The translations under genes were made by a program, and so were the position numbers. Below, piece by piece: positions 8,539-16,736 of a stretch of DNA of 64,000 bases (the first letter of the stretch is position 1; every line of letters begins with the position of its first letter). A model generated the notes under the pieces. That model did no database searches, was not told where the DNA came from, and saw only the letters and a list, made by a program, of their open reading frames with translations. Source of the stretch: Ruminococcus_C sp963590855 (GTDB taxonomy: Bacteria; Bacillota; Clostridia; Oscillospirales; Ruminococcaceae); NCBI GenBank assembly GCA_963590855.1, contig CAVAQT010000004.1, forward strand, positions 43,650 through 107,649, given 5' to 3'.

Positions 8539-9902
8539 TGTTTGAAAAAGTATTCCATCTGAAAGAGAATCACACCAATGTGAAAACCGAATGCATTGCC
8601 GGTGTCACCACGTTTATGACAATGGCATACATTCTGGCAGTCAATCCCAGCATTTTGAGTTCCACGGGAATGAACCCCACTGCAGTGCTGCTGGCAACCT
8701 GTCTGGCATCGTTCCTAGGCACCATGTGCATGGGTATGATGGCAAATCTGCCTTTTGCACTGTCTGCCGGCATGGGACTGAACGCATTTTTCGCCTATAC
8801 TGTCTGCGGCAATATGGGTTATCCCTGGCAGGTCGCGCTGCTTGCTGTATTTGTAGAGGGCATCATCTTTATCGTTCTCTCACTGACCAATGTCCGTGAA
8901 GCATTGTTTAATGTTATCCCCATGTCCCTGAAAAAAGCAGTCTCTGTGGGCATCGGCGTTTACATTGCTTTTATCGGTCTGCAAAACGCCGGCGTTGTGG
9001 TCAACAGTGACTCCACGCTGGTGACCATTGTTTCCTTTACGGACAACTTCCATACGGGCGGCATTTGCGCATTGCTGGCGGTTCTTGGCACACTGTTTAC
9101 CGCATTCCTGTACATCAAGCGCGTAAAGGGATCAATCCTCATCGGCATCCTGTCCACCTGGGTGCTGGGCATTCTCTGCCAGCTTACCGGATTGTATACC
9201 GTCGATGTGGAAGCAGGCTATAACAGTCTGATCCCGGCATTCTCCATGACCGATTTCTCGGCGCTGGGAGCTACTTTCGGACAGTGCTTCAAATTTGACT
9301 TCGATGGTGTCAGCATCATCAACTTTATTGTGGTAATCCTCTCATTCCTGTTTGTGGATATCTTCGACACACTGGGAACCCTCATTGGCGTATGCAACAA
9401 GGGCAATATGCTGGACAAGGACGGCAAGCTGCCGAAGATCAAGCCGGCGCTGCTGGCGGATGCCATTGCCACCAGTGCCGGTGCAGTGATGGGTACATCC
9501 ACCACCACCACATTCGTGGAATCCTCTGCCGGCGTAGCAGAGGGCGGCAGAACCGGTCTGACCGCTGTTGTAACTGCTGTTCTGTTTTTGATCTCCATGC
9601 TGTTTGCACCGATCTTTATTGCAATTCCCTCCTTCGCCACTGCTCCGGCTCTGGTGATCGTTGGCTTCCTGATGTTCAGCAGCATTACTGAAATCAAATT
9701 CACAGAGGACAGCTTCATCGAAGCCATTCCGGCATATCTGTGCATTCTGGCAATGCCGCTGTTCTACAGCATTTCGGAAGGCATCTCCATCGGCATCATT
9801 TCTTATGTTGTCCTGCACATTGTATGCGGCAAGGCAAAGCAGGTAAAACCGCTGCTGTACATTGTAGCGATCCTGTTCATCCTCAAGTACATTTTCCTAT
9901 AA
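8538..9902 (+). CDS. pbuG: AzgA-family guanine/hypoxanthine permease
   Basis: 454-residue polytopic protein of the AzgA branch of NCS2 transporters. Signatures are GVTTFMTMAYILAVNP near the N-terminus and TSTTTTFVESSAGVAEGGRTGLTAV. Translationally coupled to hpt, which fits uptake of hypoxanthine/guanine for that enzyme. Last gene of the operon, followed by a strong terminator. PbuG and PbuO cannot be separated on sequence alone. Confidence 0.88.
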   Translation: MFEKVFHLKENHTNVKTECIAGVTTFMTMAYILAVNPSILSSTGMNPTAVLLATCLASFLGTMCMGMMANLPFALSAGMGLNAFFAYTVCGNMGYPWQVALLAVFVEGIIFIVLSLTNVREALFNVIPMSLKKAVSVGIGVYIAFIGLQNAGVVVNSDSTLVTIVSFTDNFHTGGICALLAVLGTLFTAFLYIKRVKGSILIGILSTWVLGILCQLTGLYTVDVEAGYNSLIPAFSMTDFSALGATFGQCFKFDFDGVSIINFIVVILSFLFVDIFDTLGTLIGVCNKGNMLDKDGKLPKIKPALLADAIATSAGAVMGTSTTTTFVESSAGVAEGGRTGLTAVVTAVLFLISMLFAPIFIAIPSFATAPALVIVGFLMFSSITEIKFTEDSFIEAIPAYLCILAMPLFYSISEGISIGIISYVVLHIVCGKAKQVKPLLYIVAILFILKYIFL

Positions 9903-9921
9903 GATATTTTTTGTCAAATGC

Positions 9922-9957
9922 AAAAACCTGTCTCCCACTGCGGAGGCAGGTTTTTTT
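9922..9957 (+). terminator. Intrinsic terminator after pbuG
   Basis: Stem AACCTGTCTCC / GGAGGCAGGTT with a short loop followed by seven T residues, 20 bp after the stop codon. Confidence 0.92.
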
Positions 9958-9990
9958 GATAATTTCATTTTTGCGAAAAGGTCAGGACTA

Positions 9991-10019
9991 TTGTCTTATT
10001 GCCGAAAATGTGTTATACT
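9991..10019 (+). promoter_or_regulatory. Promoter of the LysR gene
   Basis: TTGTCT (9991-9996), 17-bp spacer, TATACT (10014-10019), directly behind the pbuG terminator. Confidence 0.7.
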
Positions 10020-10079
10020 TTTCTACAGAACGATTTGCGGAAAAGCCGTCCGGCTTTCCGTATCAAGGAGGAAGTTTCC

Positions 10080-10991
10080 ATGACGCTGCAACAACTTAAA
10101 TATGTGATAGAGATCGTACAGTGCGGCTCTATCACCATGGCTGCGCAAAAGCTGTACATCACGCAGCCCAGCCTTTCCAAAGCCGTCTCCGAACTGGAAC
10201 AGGAGATGGGAATCACCATTTTTCTGCGAAGCAACCGAGGTGTAACGCTGTCCGAAGAAGGGACGAAATTCCTCGCCTATGCCCGACAGGTCGTAGAACA
10301 GGCAGAGCTTCTGGAACAGACTTATAAGTACGGCGAGCCAGTCAAACGCATCTTTGCGGTTTCTTCACAGCATTACGCTTTTGCAGTAAATGCTTTCGTA
10401 GCACTGGTCAAAGAATATGGAAAACAAAAATATGAGTTTTCACTCCGTGAACTGCGCACAAACGATATTATTGAAGATGTCTATACCCAGCGTTCTGAAC
10501 TGGGGATTCTCTTTTTGAGCAACTTCAACCGCGAGGTGCTTCTGCGCATCCTAAAGAACAAGGAACTGCGGTTTGTTCCGGAATTTACGGCAAAGCCCCA
10601 TGTTTTTGTCAGCCGCAGCAATCCGCTGGCAGGCCGAACCTCTGTCACCCGGAAAGATCTGATGGAGTATCCGCGGCTGACATACGATCAGGGACTGAAT
10701 AATTCTTTTTACTTTTCAGAGGAACTGCACAGCACCGATGAAAGTCCCAAGAGCATTGTTGTGTCAGATCGTGCCACTCTGTTTAACCTGCTGATCGGAC
10801 TGGACGGCTATACGATCTCCTCCGGCATTCTCAGCAGCGATCTGAACGGAACTGACATCGTCTCCATACCACTGGAAAGCGCCGAGATCATGGAGATCGG
10901 ATATATCCATGCTGTTGACCGTCCGTTGAGCCAGTTGGCACAGCGCTATCTGGAACATCTCAGAACCTATATTTCCAACTACACGAAGTAG
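10080..10991 (+). CDS. LysR-family transcriptional regulator
   Basis: 303 residues with an N-terminal winged helix (MTLQQLKYVIEIVQCGSITMA, then QPSLSKAVSELEQEMGITIF) and a substrate-binding domain. ATG at 10080 has AAGGAGG 10 bp upstream; earlier in-frame codons lack one. The gene stands alone between a terminator on its left and convergent genes on its right, so the target and effector are not evident. It is not adjacent to a divergent gene as many LysR regulators are. Confidence 0.9.
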   Translation: MTLQQLKYVIEIVQCGSITMAAQKLYITQPSLSKAVSELEQEMGITIFLRSNRGVTLSEEGTKFLAYARQVVEQAELLEQTYKYGEPVKRIFAVSSQHYAFAVNAFVALVKEYGKQKYEFSLRELRTNDIIEDVYTQRSELGILFLSNFNREVLLRILKNKELRFVPEFTAKPHVFVSRSNPLAGRTSVTRKDLMEYPRLTYDQGLNNSFYFSEELHSTDESPKSIVVSDRATLFNLLIGLDGYTISSGILSSDLNGTDIVSIPLESAEIMEIGYIHAVDRPLSQLAQRYLEHLRTYISNYTK

Positions 10992-11027
10992 ACACAACAC
11001 AGGTGATGCCATAAGTCACACTACAGA

Positions 11028-11061
11028 AACGGTGCGCAAAGCCAACGCCCTGCGCACCGTT
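11028..11061. terminator. Hairpin between convergent LysR and iron-ADH genes
   Basis: AACGGTGCGCA / TGCGCACCGTT, an 11-bp perfect GC-rich stem with a 12-nt loop between two convergent genes. U tracts are short, so termination strength is uncertain. Confidence 0.6.
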
Positions 11062-11094
11062 CCAAAAGGTTATGGATTTATGGATCCGAAAATG

Positions 11095-12249
11095 TCAGTT
11101 TTCCCAAAGGCTGCGGTAAATTGCGGCGCAGTCCTCTGCGGTCACTTCGCGCCGGGTATTTCCGGGGCTGCCGCTGGTAATGGCATCTGCCGACATTTTT
11201 TCCACTGCGTTGAAAAATGCCGTTTTTGCAATGCCGTATTGCTCCGGTGTCGGTACTTCACAGGTTTGACACAGCAGCTTAACAGCTTGCAGCAATGCAT
11301 CTGCCGCTTCCTGATCGGTACTGTCCGCTGATGCTGCGCCAATGGCACGTCCCAGCGCGCCAAAGCGTTCGTAACAGCCCGGCAATGCAAACTGTAAGCA
11401 CTTTTCCAACAGCATCGCATTGGACAAGCCGTGCGGCACATGAAACAGTGCTCCAATGGGTCGGCTCATGCCGTGCACAATGGTAACACTGGAATTGTTG
11501 ATGCAAATACCTGCTTCCAAAGCTGCTGCTGCCATTTCCTCGCGTGCTTTCTGGCTTTTCCCATCCTGATATGCCAGCGGCAGATATTGAAAAATACGTT
11601 TTACCGCAGATATCGCCAAGGCATCGGTCAGCGGCTGTGCCTGTTTCGAGGTATACGCCTCAATGGCATGTGTCAGTGCATCCAATCCGGTAGCTGCTGT
11701 CACAAACTGCGGTGTGCTTTCTGACAGACTGGCATCTACAATTGCAAGCTTCGGCAAGAGCACCTCGCCTTTCAACAGCATTTTCACATCGGTTTTGGTA
11801 TCGGTGATAATGGTGAACTTTGTCACCTCAGATCCAGTTCCGGCCGTGGTAGGAATAGCTGCCATGGGAGGAAGCTCTCCGCCGATCTCCTTGCCCATAT
11901 AAGAAGCTAGGGATGCAGAACTGGTCGTACCCACGGCGATAGCCTTCATCGCATCCAACGGACTGCCGCCGCCGATGCCGATCAGACAGTCACAGCCGTT
12001 TTTCTGATATGCTTCTAGCCCCTCCGCGATCATGGTATCCGTCGGCTCTGTGTTGATACAGTCACACACGGCATATGCTGAAAAGCACTTGGAAAACAAC
12101 TCATCCAACTGCGTTCCCATACGCTTCCAGGTTCCGGCAGAAGTCACCACCAGAGGTTTCTCTCCCAGTTCCGAAATCGCAGCGCTGCTCTCCTGCAATG
12201 CGCCCCATCCGGTAAAAATGGTTTGTGCTGTGGTAAATTTCTTGACCAT
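11095..12249 (-). CDS. Iron-containing alcohol dehydrogenase, probable malonate-semialdehyde reductase
   Basis: 384 residues, group III (Fe-type) alcohol dehydrogenase. NAD(P)-binding GIGGGSPLDA at 92-101, PTTAGTGSEVT at 133-143; metal ligands D190 and H194 (GLDALTHAIEAY), H259 and H273 (PHG) are all present. ATG at 12249 follows AGGG; a longer upstream reading frame runs through a palindromic repeat and is unlikely. Placed last in the pyrimidine-catabolism locus, it would reduce malonic semialdehyde made by the aminotransferase to 3-hydroxypropionate; the substrate is inferred from context, not from residues. Confidence 0.82.
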   Translation of the reverse strand: MVKKFTTAQTIFTGWGALQESSAAISELGEKPLVVTSAGTWKRMGTQLDELFSKCFSAYAVCDCINTEPTDTMIAEGLEAYQKNGCDCLIGIGGGSPLDAMKAIAVGTTSSASLASYMGKEIGGELPPMAAIPTTAGTGSEVTKFTIITDTKTDVKMLLKGEVLLPKLAIVDASLSESTPQFVTAATGLDALTHAIEAYTSKQAQPLTDALAISAVKRIFQYLPLAYQDGKSQKAREEMAAAALEAGICINNSSVTIVHGMSRPIGALFHVPHGLSNAMLLEKCLQFALPGCYERFGALGRAIGAASADSTDQEAADALLQAVKLLCQTCEVPTPEQYGIAKTAFFNAVEKMSADAITSGSPGNTRREVTAEDCAAIYRSLWEN

Positions 12250-12277
12250 GATATTTTTCCCTGTGCCTTTCCTTTCG

Positions 12278-12323
12278 GGCAGCACCGCACAAAGTCCGCC
12301 TGACGGCTTTGTACGGTGCTGCC
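12278..12323. repeat. Dispersed palindromic repeat, copy A
   Basis: Perfectly spaced 17-nt arms: GGCAGCACCGCACAAAG (12278-12294) and CTTTGTACGGTGCTGCC (12307-12323), one mismatch. Lies between the carbamoylase and iron-ADH genes. No U tract follows on either strand, so it is not a simple terminator. Arms match copies near 13715, 40353 and 41860. Confidence 0.75.
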
Positions 12324-12405
12324 TTAGATTTTCCTTAGAACGTGCTGATGTATGCAAACAAGATACGCCAGCACGTTTTTATCATATCACATTCCTGCAA
12401 ATTGG

Positions 12406-13668
12406 TCAATCCTCATCTGCACGAAGCACTGCATTCAGCATGACTGTTGCGCCCTCGGTGCAGTGTTCCGGCTTGGAATACTCCGGCTCACAGTGGGAAA
12501 GTCCATCCTTGGACTGCACAAAGATCATGGTCGTGGGCAGCATGTACGATGCAAACTGTGCATCATGACCTGCGCCGGAGTGAATATACTGATGGGAAAT
12601 ACCGCATTCCTCTGCTGCCGCCTTCACATAGCTTACCAGCTTCTTATCCCAGTAAACCGTATCCCGATTCCACGCCTTTTCCACCTTGCAGGTGCAGCCG
12701 TGCCATTCCTTGTCGGCGCAGCTCTTGACAATTGCCAGAACCTGTTCCAGAACCTTGGGATCTTCATGTCTTGCATCAAAGGAGAAGTCCACGAAATCCG
12801 GCACACAGGTGTGTACACAAGGATGGCAGACGATCTCACCAGTGGTATATACCAGATCGCCGTAACCCAGCTTATCGATCTCCTGATGCAGATAACACAG
12901 TGCCTCAGACGCTGCATAAAGGGCATCCTTTCGCTTTGGCATAGGGAATGTGCCGGCGTGGGTGGTCTGCCCGTAGAACTGGATGCGATAGTTGAACATA
13001 CCCAGGACGCAGTCTACTACGCCGATATCATTTCCGGCATCCTCCAGGATCGGGCCCTGTTCAATGTGCGTTTCAAACATGTACTGGTACTGTTCCGGGT
13101 TCAGGCGATACTTCTTATCGCCCTGGAATCCGGACTTTGCCAGCGCCTCACCGAAGGTACTCTTGCAGTCCAGAATGCTCTTGGACTGCATCATATCCTC
13201 ATAGACAAACTTCGCGCGGATATCCTCCGGCAGATAGTCGTAGCAAACAATACCGGAACACATCATTGCCGGCGGATAAAGCGATCCCTCTTCATTAGTC
13301 CAGATCATTGCGGTCAGCGGATGCTTATGGGGAATTTTCTTTTCGTGCACGGTCTCCAGCACTTCCATGGCAGACATTACACCCAGGATACCGTCATAGT
13401 TACCGCCATTCTTCACAGAATCCACATGGGATGCCATCACGATTCGTTTTGCATTCGGGTCACTGCCGGGGAGTGTGGCATACATATTCGCCACATCATC
13501 GATCTCGATCACAGCACCGATTGCTTCCATGCGCTTCCGAAATTCATTTCGTGCCTGAATGGCAGCCTCTGACAGAGAATACCGGGTAATGCCGCCGTGT
13601 CCGGCATCGCCGAACTTTGAAAATGTTGCGATCTTATCCTTCATCCGTTCCAAACTGCAAGTATACAT
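12406..13668 (-). CDS. pydC: N-carbamoyl-beta-alanine amidohydrolase (beta-ureidopropionase), M20 family
   Basis: 420 residues of the M20 N-carbamoyl-amino-acid hydrolase/allantoate amidohydrolase family. Binuclear metal ligands are visible: H81 (ASHVDSV), D92 (GGNYDG), E126/E127 (NEEG), H201 (HIEQGP), and a C-terminal His in HCEPEYS; GHDAQ is the family substrate segment. In this operon it should split N-carbamoyl-beta-alanine to beta-alanine, CO2 and ammonia. L-carbamoylase or allantoate amidohydrolase activity is the main alternative. Flanked on both sides by copies of the palindromic repeat. Confidence 0.85.
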   Translation of the reverse strand: MYTCSLERMKDKIATFSKFGDAGHGGITRYSLSEAAIQARNEFRKRMEAIGAVIEIDDVANMYATLPGSDPNAKRIVMASHVDSVKNGGNYDGILGVMSAMEVLETVHEKKIPHKHPLTAMIWTNEEGSLYPPAMMCSGIVCYDYLPEDIRAKFVYEDMMQSKSILDCKSTFGEALAKSGFQGDKKYRLNPEQYQYMFETHIEQGPILEDAGNDIGVVDCVLGMFNYRIQFYGQTTHAGTFPMPKRKDALYAASEALCYLHQEIDKLGYGDLVYTTGEIVCHPCVHTCVPDFVDFSFDARHEDPKVLEQVLAIVKSCADKEWHGCTCKVEKAWNRDTVYWDKKLVSYVKAAAEECGISHQYIHSGAGHDAQFASYMLPTTMIFVQSKDGLSHCEPEYSKPEHCTEGATVMLNAVLRADED

Positions 13669-13714
13669 AACCCATGCGCTTCCTTTCTAAATCCAGTCTT
13701 TCCTTTTATTTTCC

Positions 13715-13753
13715 TAGGGCAACACCACACAAGCTTTGTGCAGTATTGCCCTA
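13715..13753. repeat. Dispersed palindromic repeat, copy B
   Basis: TAGGGCAACACCACACA and TGTGCAGTATTGCCCTA arms around a short centre, between the hypothetical gene and the carbamoylase gene. Sequence of the arms matches copy A (consensus GGCAAYACCGCACAAAG). Confidence 0.7.
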
Positions 13754-13770
13754 AAAACCTGTTCAAACGC

Positions 13771-14214
13771 TTATATAAACAGGTTCGGATTTTCATTTTC
13801 GTTCGTCTGCTCCGGAATCCGCAGACAATTTTCCAGAAGATCATACACCTCATCTGCCATCACATAAAAAGCGCGATAGCGTTCTGGATCATCTGATTCC
13901 AGCACCAGCAGAAACCGATCATCCCAGTCGTTGCAGGAAATCGACTTCACCCAGAATGTGCCGTTTGCGTCGGTTCCCATCTGCTGGAGCTGTTCCGGCT
14001 TTCGCACCACACCATACAAGATCCCGTCCCAGGATACCGGAAAGTGCAGCCGCTTCACAAATGCCGGCTTCATGACCACAGTTACCGCCACCTCATTGGG
14101 TGTCAGCGGAACAGTGTCCCGCGTCTCCTGAGAGACGGTGCGAAATCGGTCAGCCGGCAGCAGCGACCGCAGCGGAATCCCTTGCTCGATATTCGCATAA
14201 TGTCCGGATACCAT
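13771..14214 (-). CDS. Uncharacterised protein in the pyrimidine-catabolism operon
   Basis: About 147 residues, soluble, no signal peptide or membrane segment; mixed alpha/beta composition with a central FWVKSISCNDWDDRFLLVLES segment and an acidic Asn-rich tail. I do not recognise the family. AAGGAG directly abuts the first possible ATG at 14223, giving no spacing, whereas the ATG at 14214 sits 9 nt downstream of it, so the latter is chosen. It lies 17 bp after the aminotransferase gene in the same operon, so a role in the pathway (assembly, regulation or a side reaction) is possible but unproven. Confidence 0.6.
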   Translation of the reverse strand: MVSGHYANIEQGIPLRSLLPADRFRTVSQETRDTVPLTPNEVAVTVVMKPAFVKRLHFPVSWDGILYGVVRKPEQLQQMGTDANGTFWVKSISCNDWDDRFLLVLESDDPERYRAFYVMADEVYDLLENCLRIPEQTNENENPNLFI

Positions 14215-14231
14215 TGACTTCATCTCCTTTT

Positions 14232-15560
14232 TCAGCCGGCAATGGCTGCATCGACTTCTCCCAGTACCTCATCCAGCTTCTGCATCTCCTCCCGGAGCTG
14301 TTCCGGAGTGATGATCAGCGGCGGTGCGACAATGATTACGTTTTCATGGCTGTAGGTGGAAAAGCCCTTTGCCATCAGTTTTTTGCAAATGCCGCCCATG
14401 ACACCGTCCGGGTCTTTTCCATACGGTACAAGGGGTTCTTTGGTGGCCTTGTCCTTTACCAGTTCTACGCCGGAGAACAAACCGATGTAGCGCACATCAC
14501 CCACGCAGGCATGCTTTGCTTTCAGATCCTCCAGCAGTTCTCCCAACACCTTGCCGGATACTGCCACGTTGTCCAGAATGTTGGCTTCCTGATAATAGTT
14601 GACACAGGCAACACCGGCAGCGCACGCCAGCGGATGTGCGCTGTAGGTCAGACCGCAGGACAGGTAATGTTCATCAAAATATGCTGCGATCTTCTTGCTG
14701 ACTGCCACACCGCCCAGCTGGATATAGCCGCAGGTCACACCCTTTGCAAAGGTGATGATGTCCGGCACTACATCGAAGTTTTCAAAGGCAAACATCTTAC
14801 CGGTTCTGCCGAAGCCTGCCATGACCTCATCACAGATCATCACGATGCCAAACTCGTCACAGATCTTCCGGATGCCCGGCAGATAACCCTTCGGCGGAAT
14901 GATAATGCCGTTAGAACCGGTAATGGTCTCCACTTCAATGGCAGCGATGCGGTCTGCGCCCTCGTAAATGACCTGTTCCCGCAGCTTTGCCAGATAATAC
15001 TTGGTCGCCTCCTCTTCGGATGCAAATTCCAGCGGTTCCCGGTAGATATATGGGTCAAAGAACTTAATGAATCCAGGAATGCCCGGTTCCAGCGGATAGC
15101 GTCTCGGCTCACCGGTCAGGTTTCCGGCACCGAACGAAGAACCGTGGTAGCTCCGATACCGGCTGAATACCTTGTTTCTGCCGGTATACATTCTGGCGAT
15201 CTTGATGGCGTTTTCATTGGCATCTGCACCTGCATTGGTAAAGAATACCTTACCGAAAGTATCCGGCAGCAGGTCGATGATCGCCTTGCCCAGTTTTGCA
15301 CGATCTTCGTCACCGAAAGACGGCCCGATGTAGCAATACTTGTCCACCTTAGCCTTAATGGCATCGCCGATCGCCTTGTTGCCGTAGCCCAGGTTGACAT
15401 TGACCTGCTGTGAGGACATATCTGCATATCGCTTGCCGCTGTAATCATAGAAATAAATGCCCTCTGAGCGCTCGACCGGAATGGGGTTCAGTCCCTTCTG
15501 CTTACTCCAGGACTGCATGGTATAAGTGGTTTGCATCTTTTGAATCTCTTCGCCTGTCAT
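14232..15560 (-). CDS. pydD: Class III PLP aminotransferase, probable beta-alanine aminotransferase
   Basis: 442 residues, class III omega-aminotransferase. PLP lysine K273 (ITFAKGVTCGY), D244 in ICDEVMAGFGRTG, phosphate loop FTNAGADANENA at 107-118. In this operon it should transfer the amino group of beta-alanine to a keto acid, giving malonic semialdehyde, an extension of the reductive pyrimidine pathway known from some Firmicutes. Start is ATG 15560 with GGAGG 8 nt upstream; a TTG five codons earlier lies inside that ribosome site and is rejected. Other omega-amino acids are possible substrates. Confidence 0.82.
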   Translation of the reverse strand: MTGEEIQKMQTTYTMQSWSKQKGLNPIPVERSEGIYFYDYSGKRYADMSSQQVNVNLGYGNKAIGDAIKAKVDKYCYIGPSFGDEDRAKLGKAIIDLLPDTFGKVFFTNAGADANENAIKIARMYTGRNKVFSRYRSYHGSSFGAGNLTGEPRRYPLEPGIPGFIKFFDPYIYREPLEFASEEEATKYYLAKLREQVIYEGADRIAAIEVETITGSNGIIIPPKGYLPGIRKICDEFGIVMICDEVMAGFGRTGKMFAFENFDVVPDIITFAKGVTCGYIQLGGVAVSKKIAAYFDEHYLSCGLTYSAHPLACAAGVACVNYYQEANILDNVAVSGKVLGELLEDLKAKHACVGDVRYIGLFSGVELVKDKATKEPLVPYGKDPDGVMGGICKKLMAKGFSTYSHENVIIVAPPLIITPEQLREEMQKLDEVLGEVDAAIAG

Positions 15561-15584
15561 TTTGAATTCCTCCAATTTTATTGA

Positions 15585-16730
15585 TTACAGCATATCCCGA
15601 ATGAGATATGCCAGATAAATCTGCACTCTTGCTTCCTGCCCCAGATCAGTCTGTAAGATCTCACGGATCTGCCGCAGTTTATAGTTAATGGTATTTCGGT
15701 GCACCTGCATCTGATCTGCCGTTTGCTGCACGCTGCATTCTGTGGAAAGGTAACGGTACAGCACTTCCAGATAATCTGTGTGATTCCGGGCATCGTATTG
15801 TACCAGTGCCCCCAGCACCGATTCTGAAAACTGTTCCAGGATCTTTCGATCCTTTACGCCAAACAAAATCTGATATACGCCAAGATCGGAATAACAGAGC
15901 ACCTGCTTTTTCCGGATCCGACAGACTGCATCCGCCGCCTTTGCCTGAAGATACAGCGCCGACAACGCCGTATAACCGATCTGTTCTTCTGAGATCCCGC
16001 AGTATACGTTTCCCCGTTCTGACAAGATTTGAGATACCTGCTCGACATACTGCCGCAGCTTTTCCCTGGTGTTCTGTCCCACCAGACAAATGCTCTGCTC
16101 CAGCCGGAAAATGCAAATAGACAAATGCGTCTTACGAAGGGCACGATAGACCCGAAACTGTAATTGTTCCCATTCCAGATCTGTCAGCTGGTGTTCCTTT
16201 CCCTGCAAATGCAGAAGCATCACCTGATATCTGCCGTTCTCCTGGAATCCAGCACGCTGTAAAATGCCTGTATAAGACTCCCCTTTTTCCGGGGTGAAGA
16301 TCCAGGTGCTGAATGCCGATGCAATACTGCGCTCATGCTTTTCGCTCTGGATGATGCGGTGACAGAAGTCGTATGTCACATCAATGATGTGCACCGACCA
16401 AGGCAACACCAACAACGGAAATGCATGGGTATTGCACCAGACGATTAGCTGCGGCGGCACTTTTTCGATGTATGGCCCCAGGTTAATCACAAGGCCAACT
16501 GCGCCATGCCGAAGCAGCTGTTCGGCATATGGCATCAGCCAGTTGACACCGTGCTGCGCAATGCCCGTGGTAAAAACCAGCTCCTGTCCTTCAATAAAGT
16601 GAGACACTTCCACATCTTCGATGATATGCACCCAGCGCACGACATTATCCATGCCTTCCTCGCCGGCAATGAGCTTCAGCTGATATGTTTTTTCTGCATT
16701 GACACAAAGCTGTGAAAGCGTTAATGCCAT
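15585..16730 (-). CDS. PucR-family transcriptional regulator
   Basis: 381 residues. N-terminal PucR domain (MALTLSQLCVNAEKTYQLKLIAG, HIIEDVEVSHFIEGQELVFTTG) and C-terminal helix-turn-helix of the PucR/CdaR type (SVQQTADQMQVHRNTINYKLRQI). PucR proteins control purine/allantoin and, in several bacteria, pyrimidine catabolic genes in response to pathway intermediates. The gene lies inside the operon between the dehydrogenase (6 bp) and the aminotransferase, so it is probably the local regulator and autoregulated. GAGGTGAGG precedes the ATG. Confidence 0.88.
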   Translation of the reverse strand: MALTLSQLCVNAEKTYQLKLIAGEEGMDNVVRWVHIIEDVEVSHFIEGQELVFTTGIAQHGVNWLMPYAEQLLRHGAVGLVINLGPYIEKVPPQLIVWCNTHAFPLLVLPWSVHIIDVTYDFCHRIIQSEKHERSIASAFSTWIFTPEKGESYTGILQRAGFQENGRYQVMLLHLQGKEHQLTDLEWEQLQFRVYRALRKTHLSICIFRLEQSICLVGQNTREKLRQYVEQVSQILSERGNVYCGISEEQIGYTALSALYLQAKAADAVCRIRKKQVLCYSDLGVYQILFGVKDRKILEQFSESVLGALVQYDARNHTDYLEVLYRYLSTECSVQQTADQMQVHRNTINYKLRQIREILQTDLGQEARVQIYLAYLIRDML

Positions 16731-16736
16731 AGTACC

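Noticed and set aside
11095..12249. Arg in place of the second His in the Fe-ADH signature (MSRPIG for MAHPLG)
   Set aside because: That position is not one of the four metal ligands (Asp, His, His, His), which are all present.
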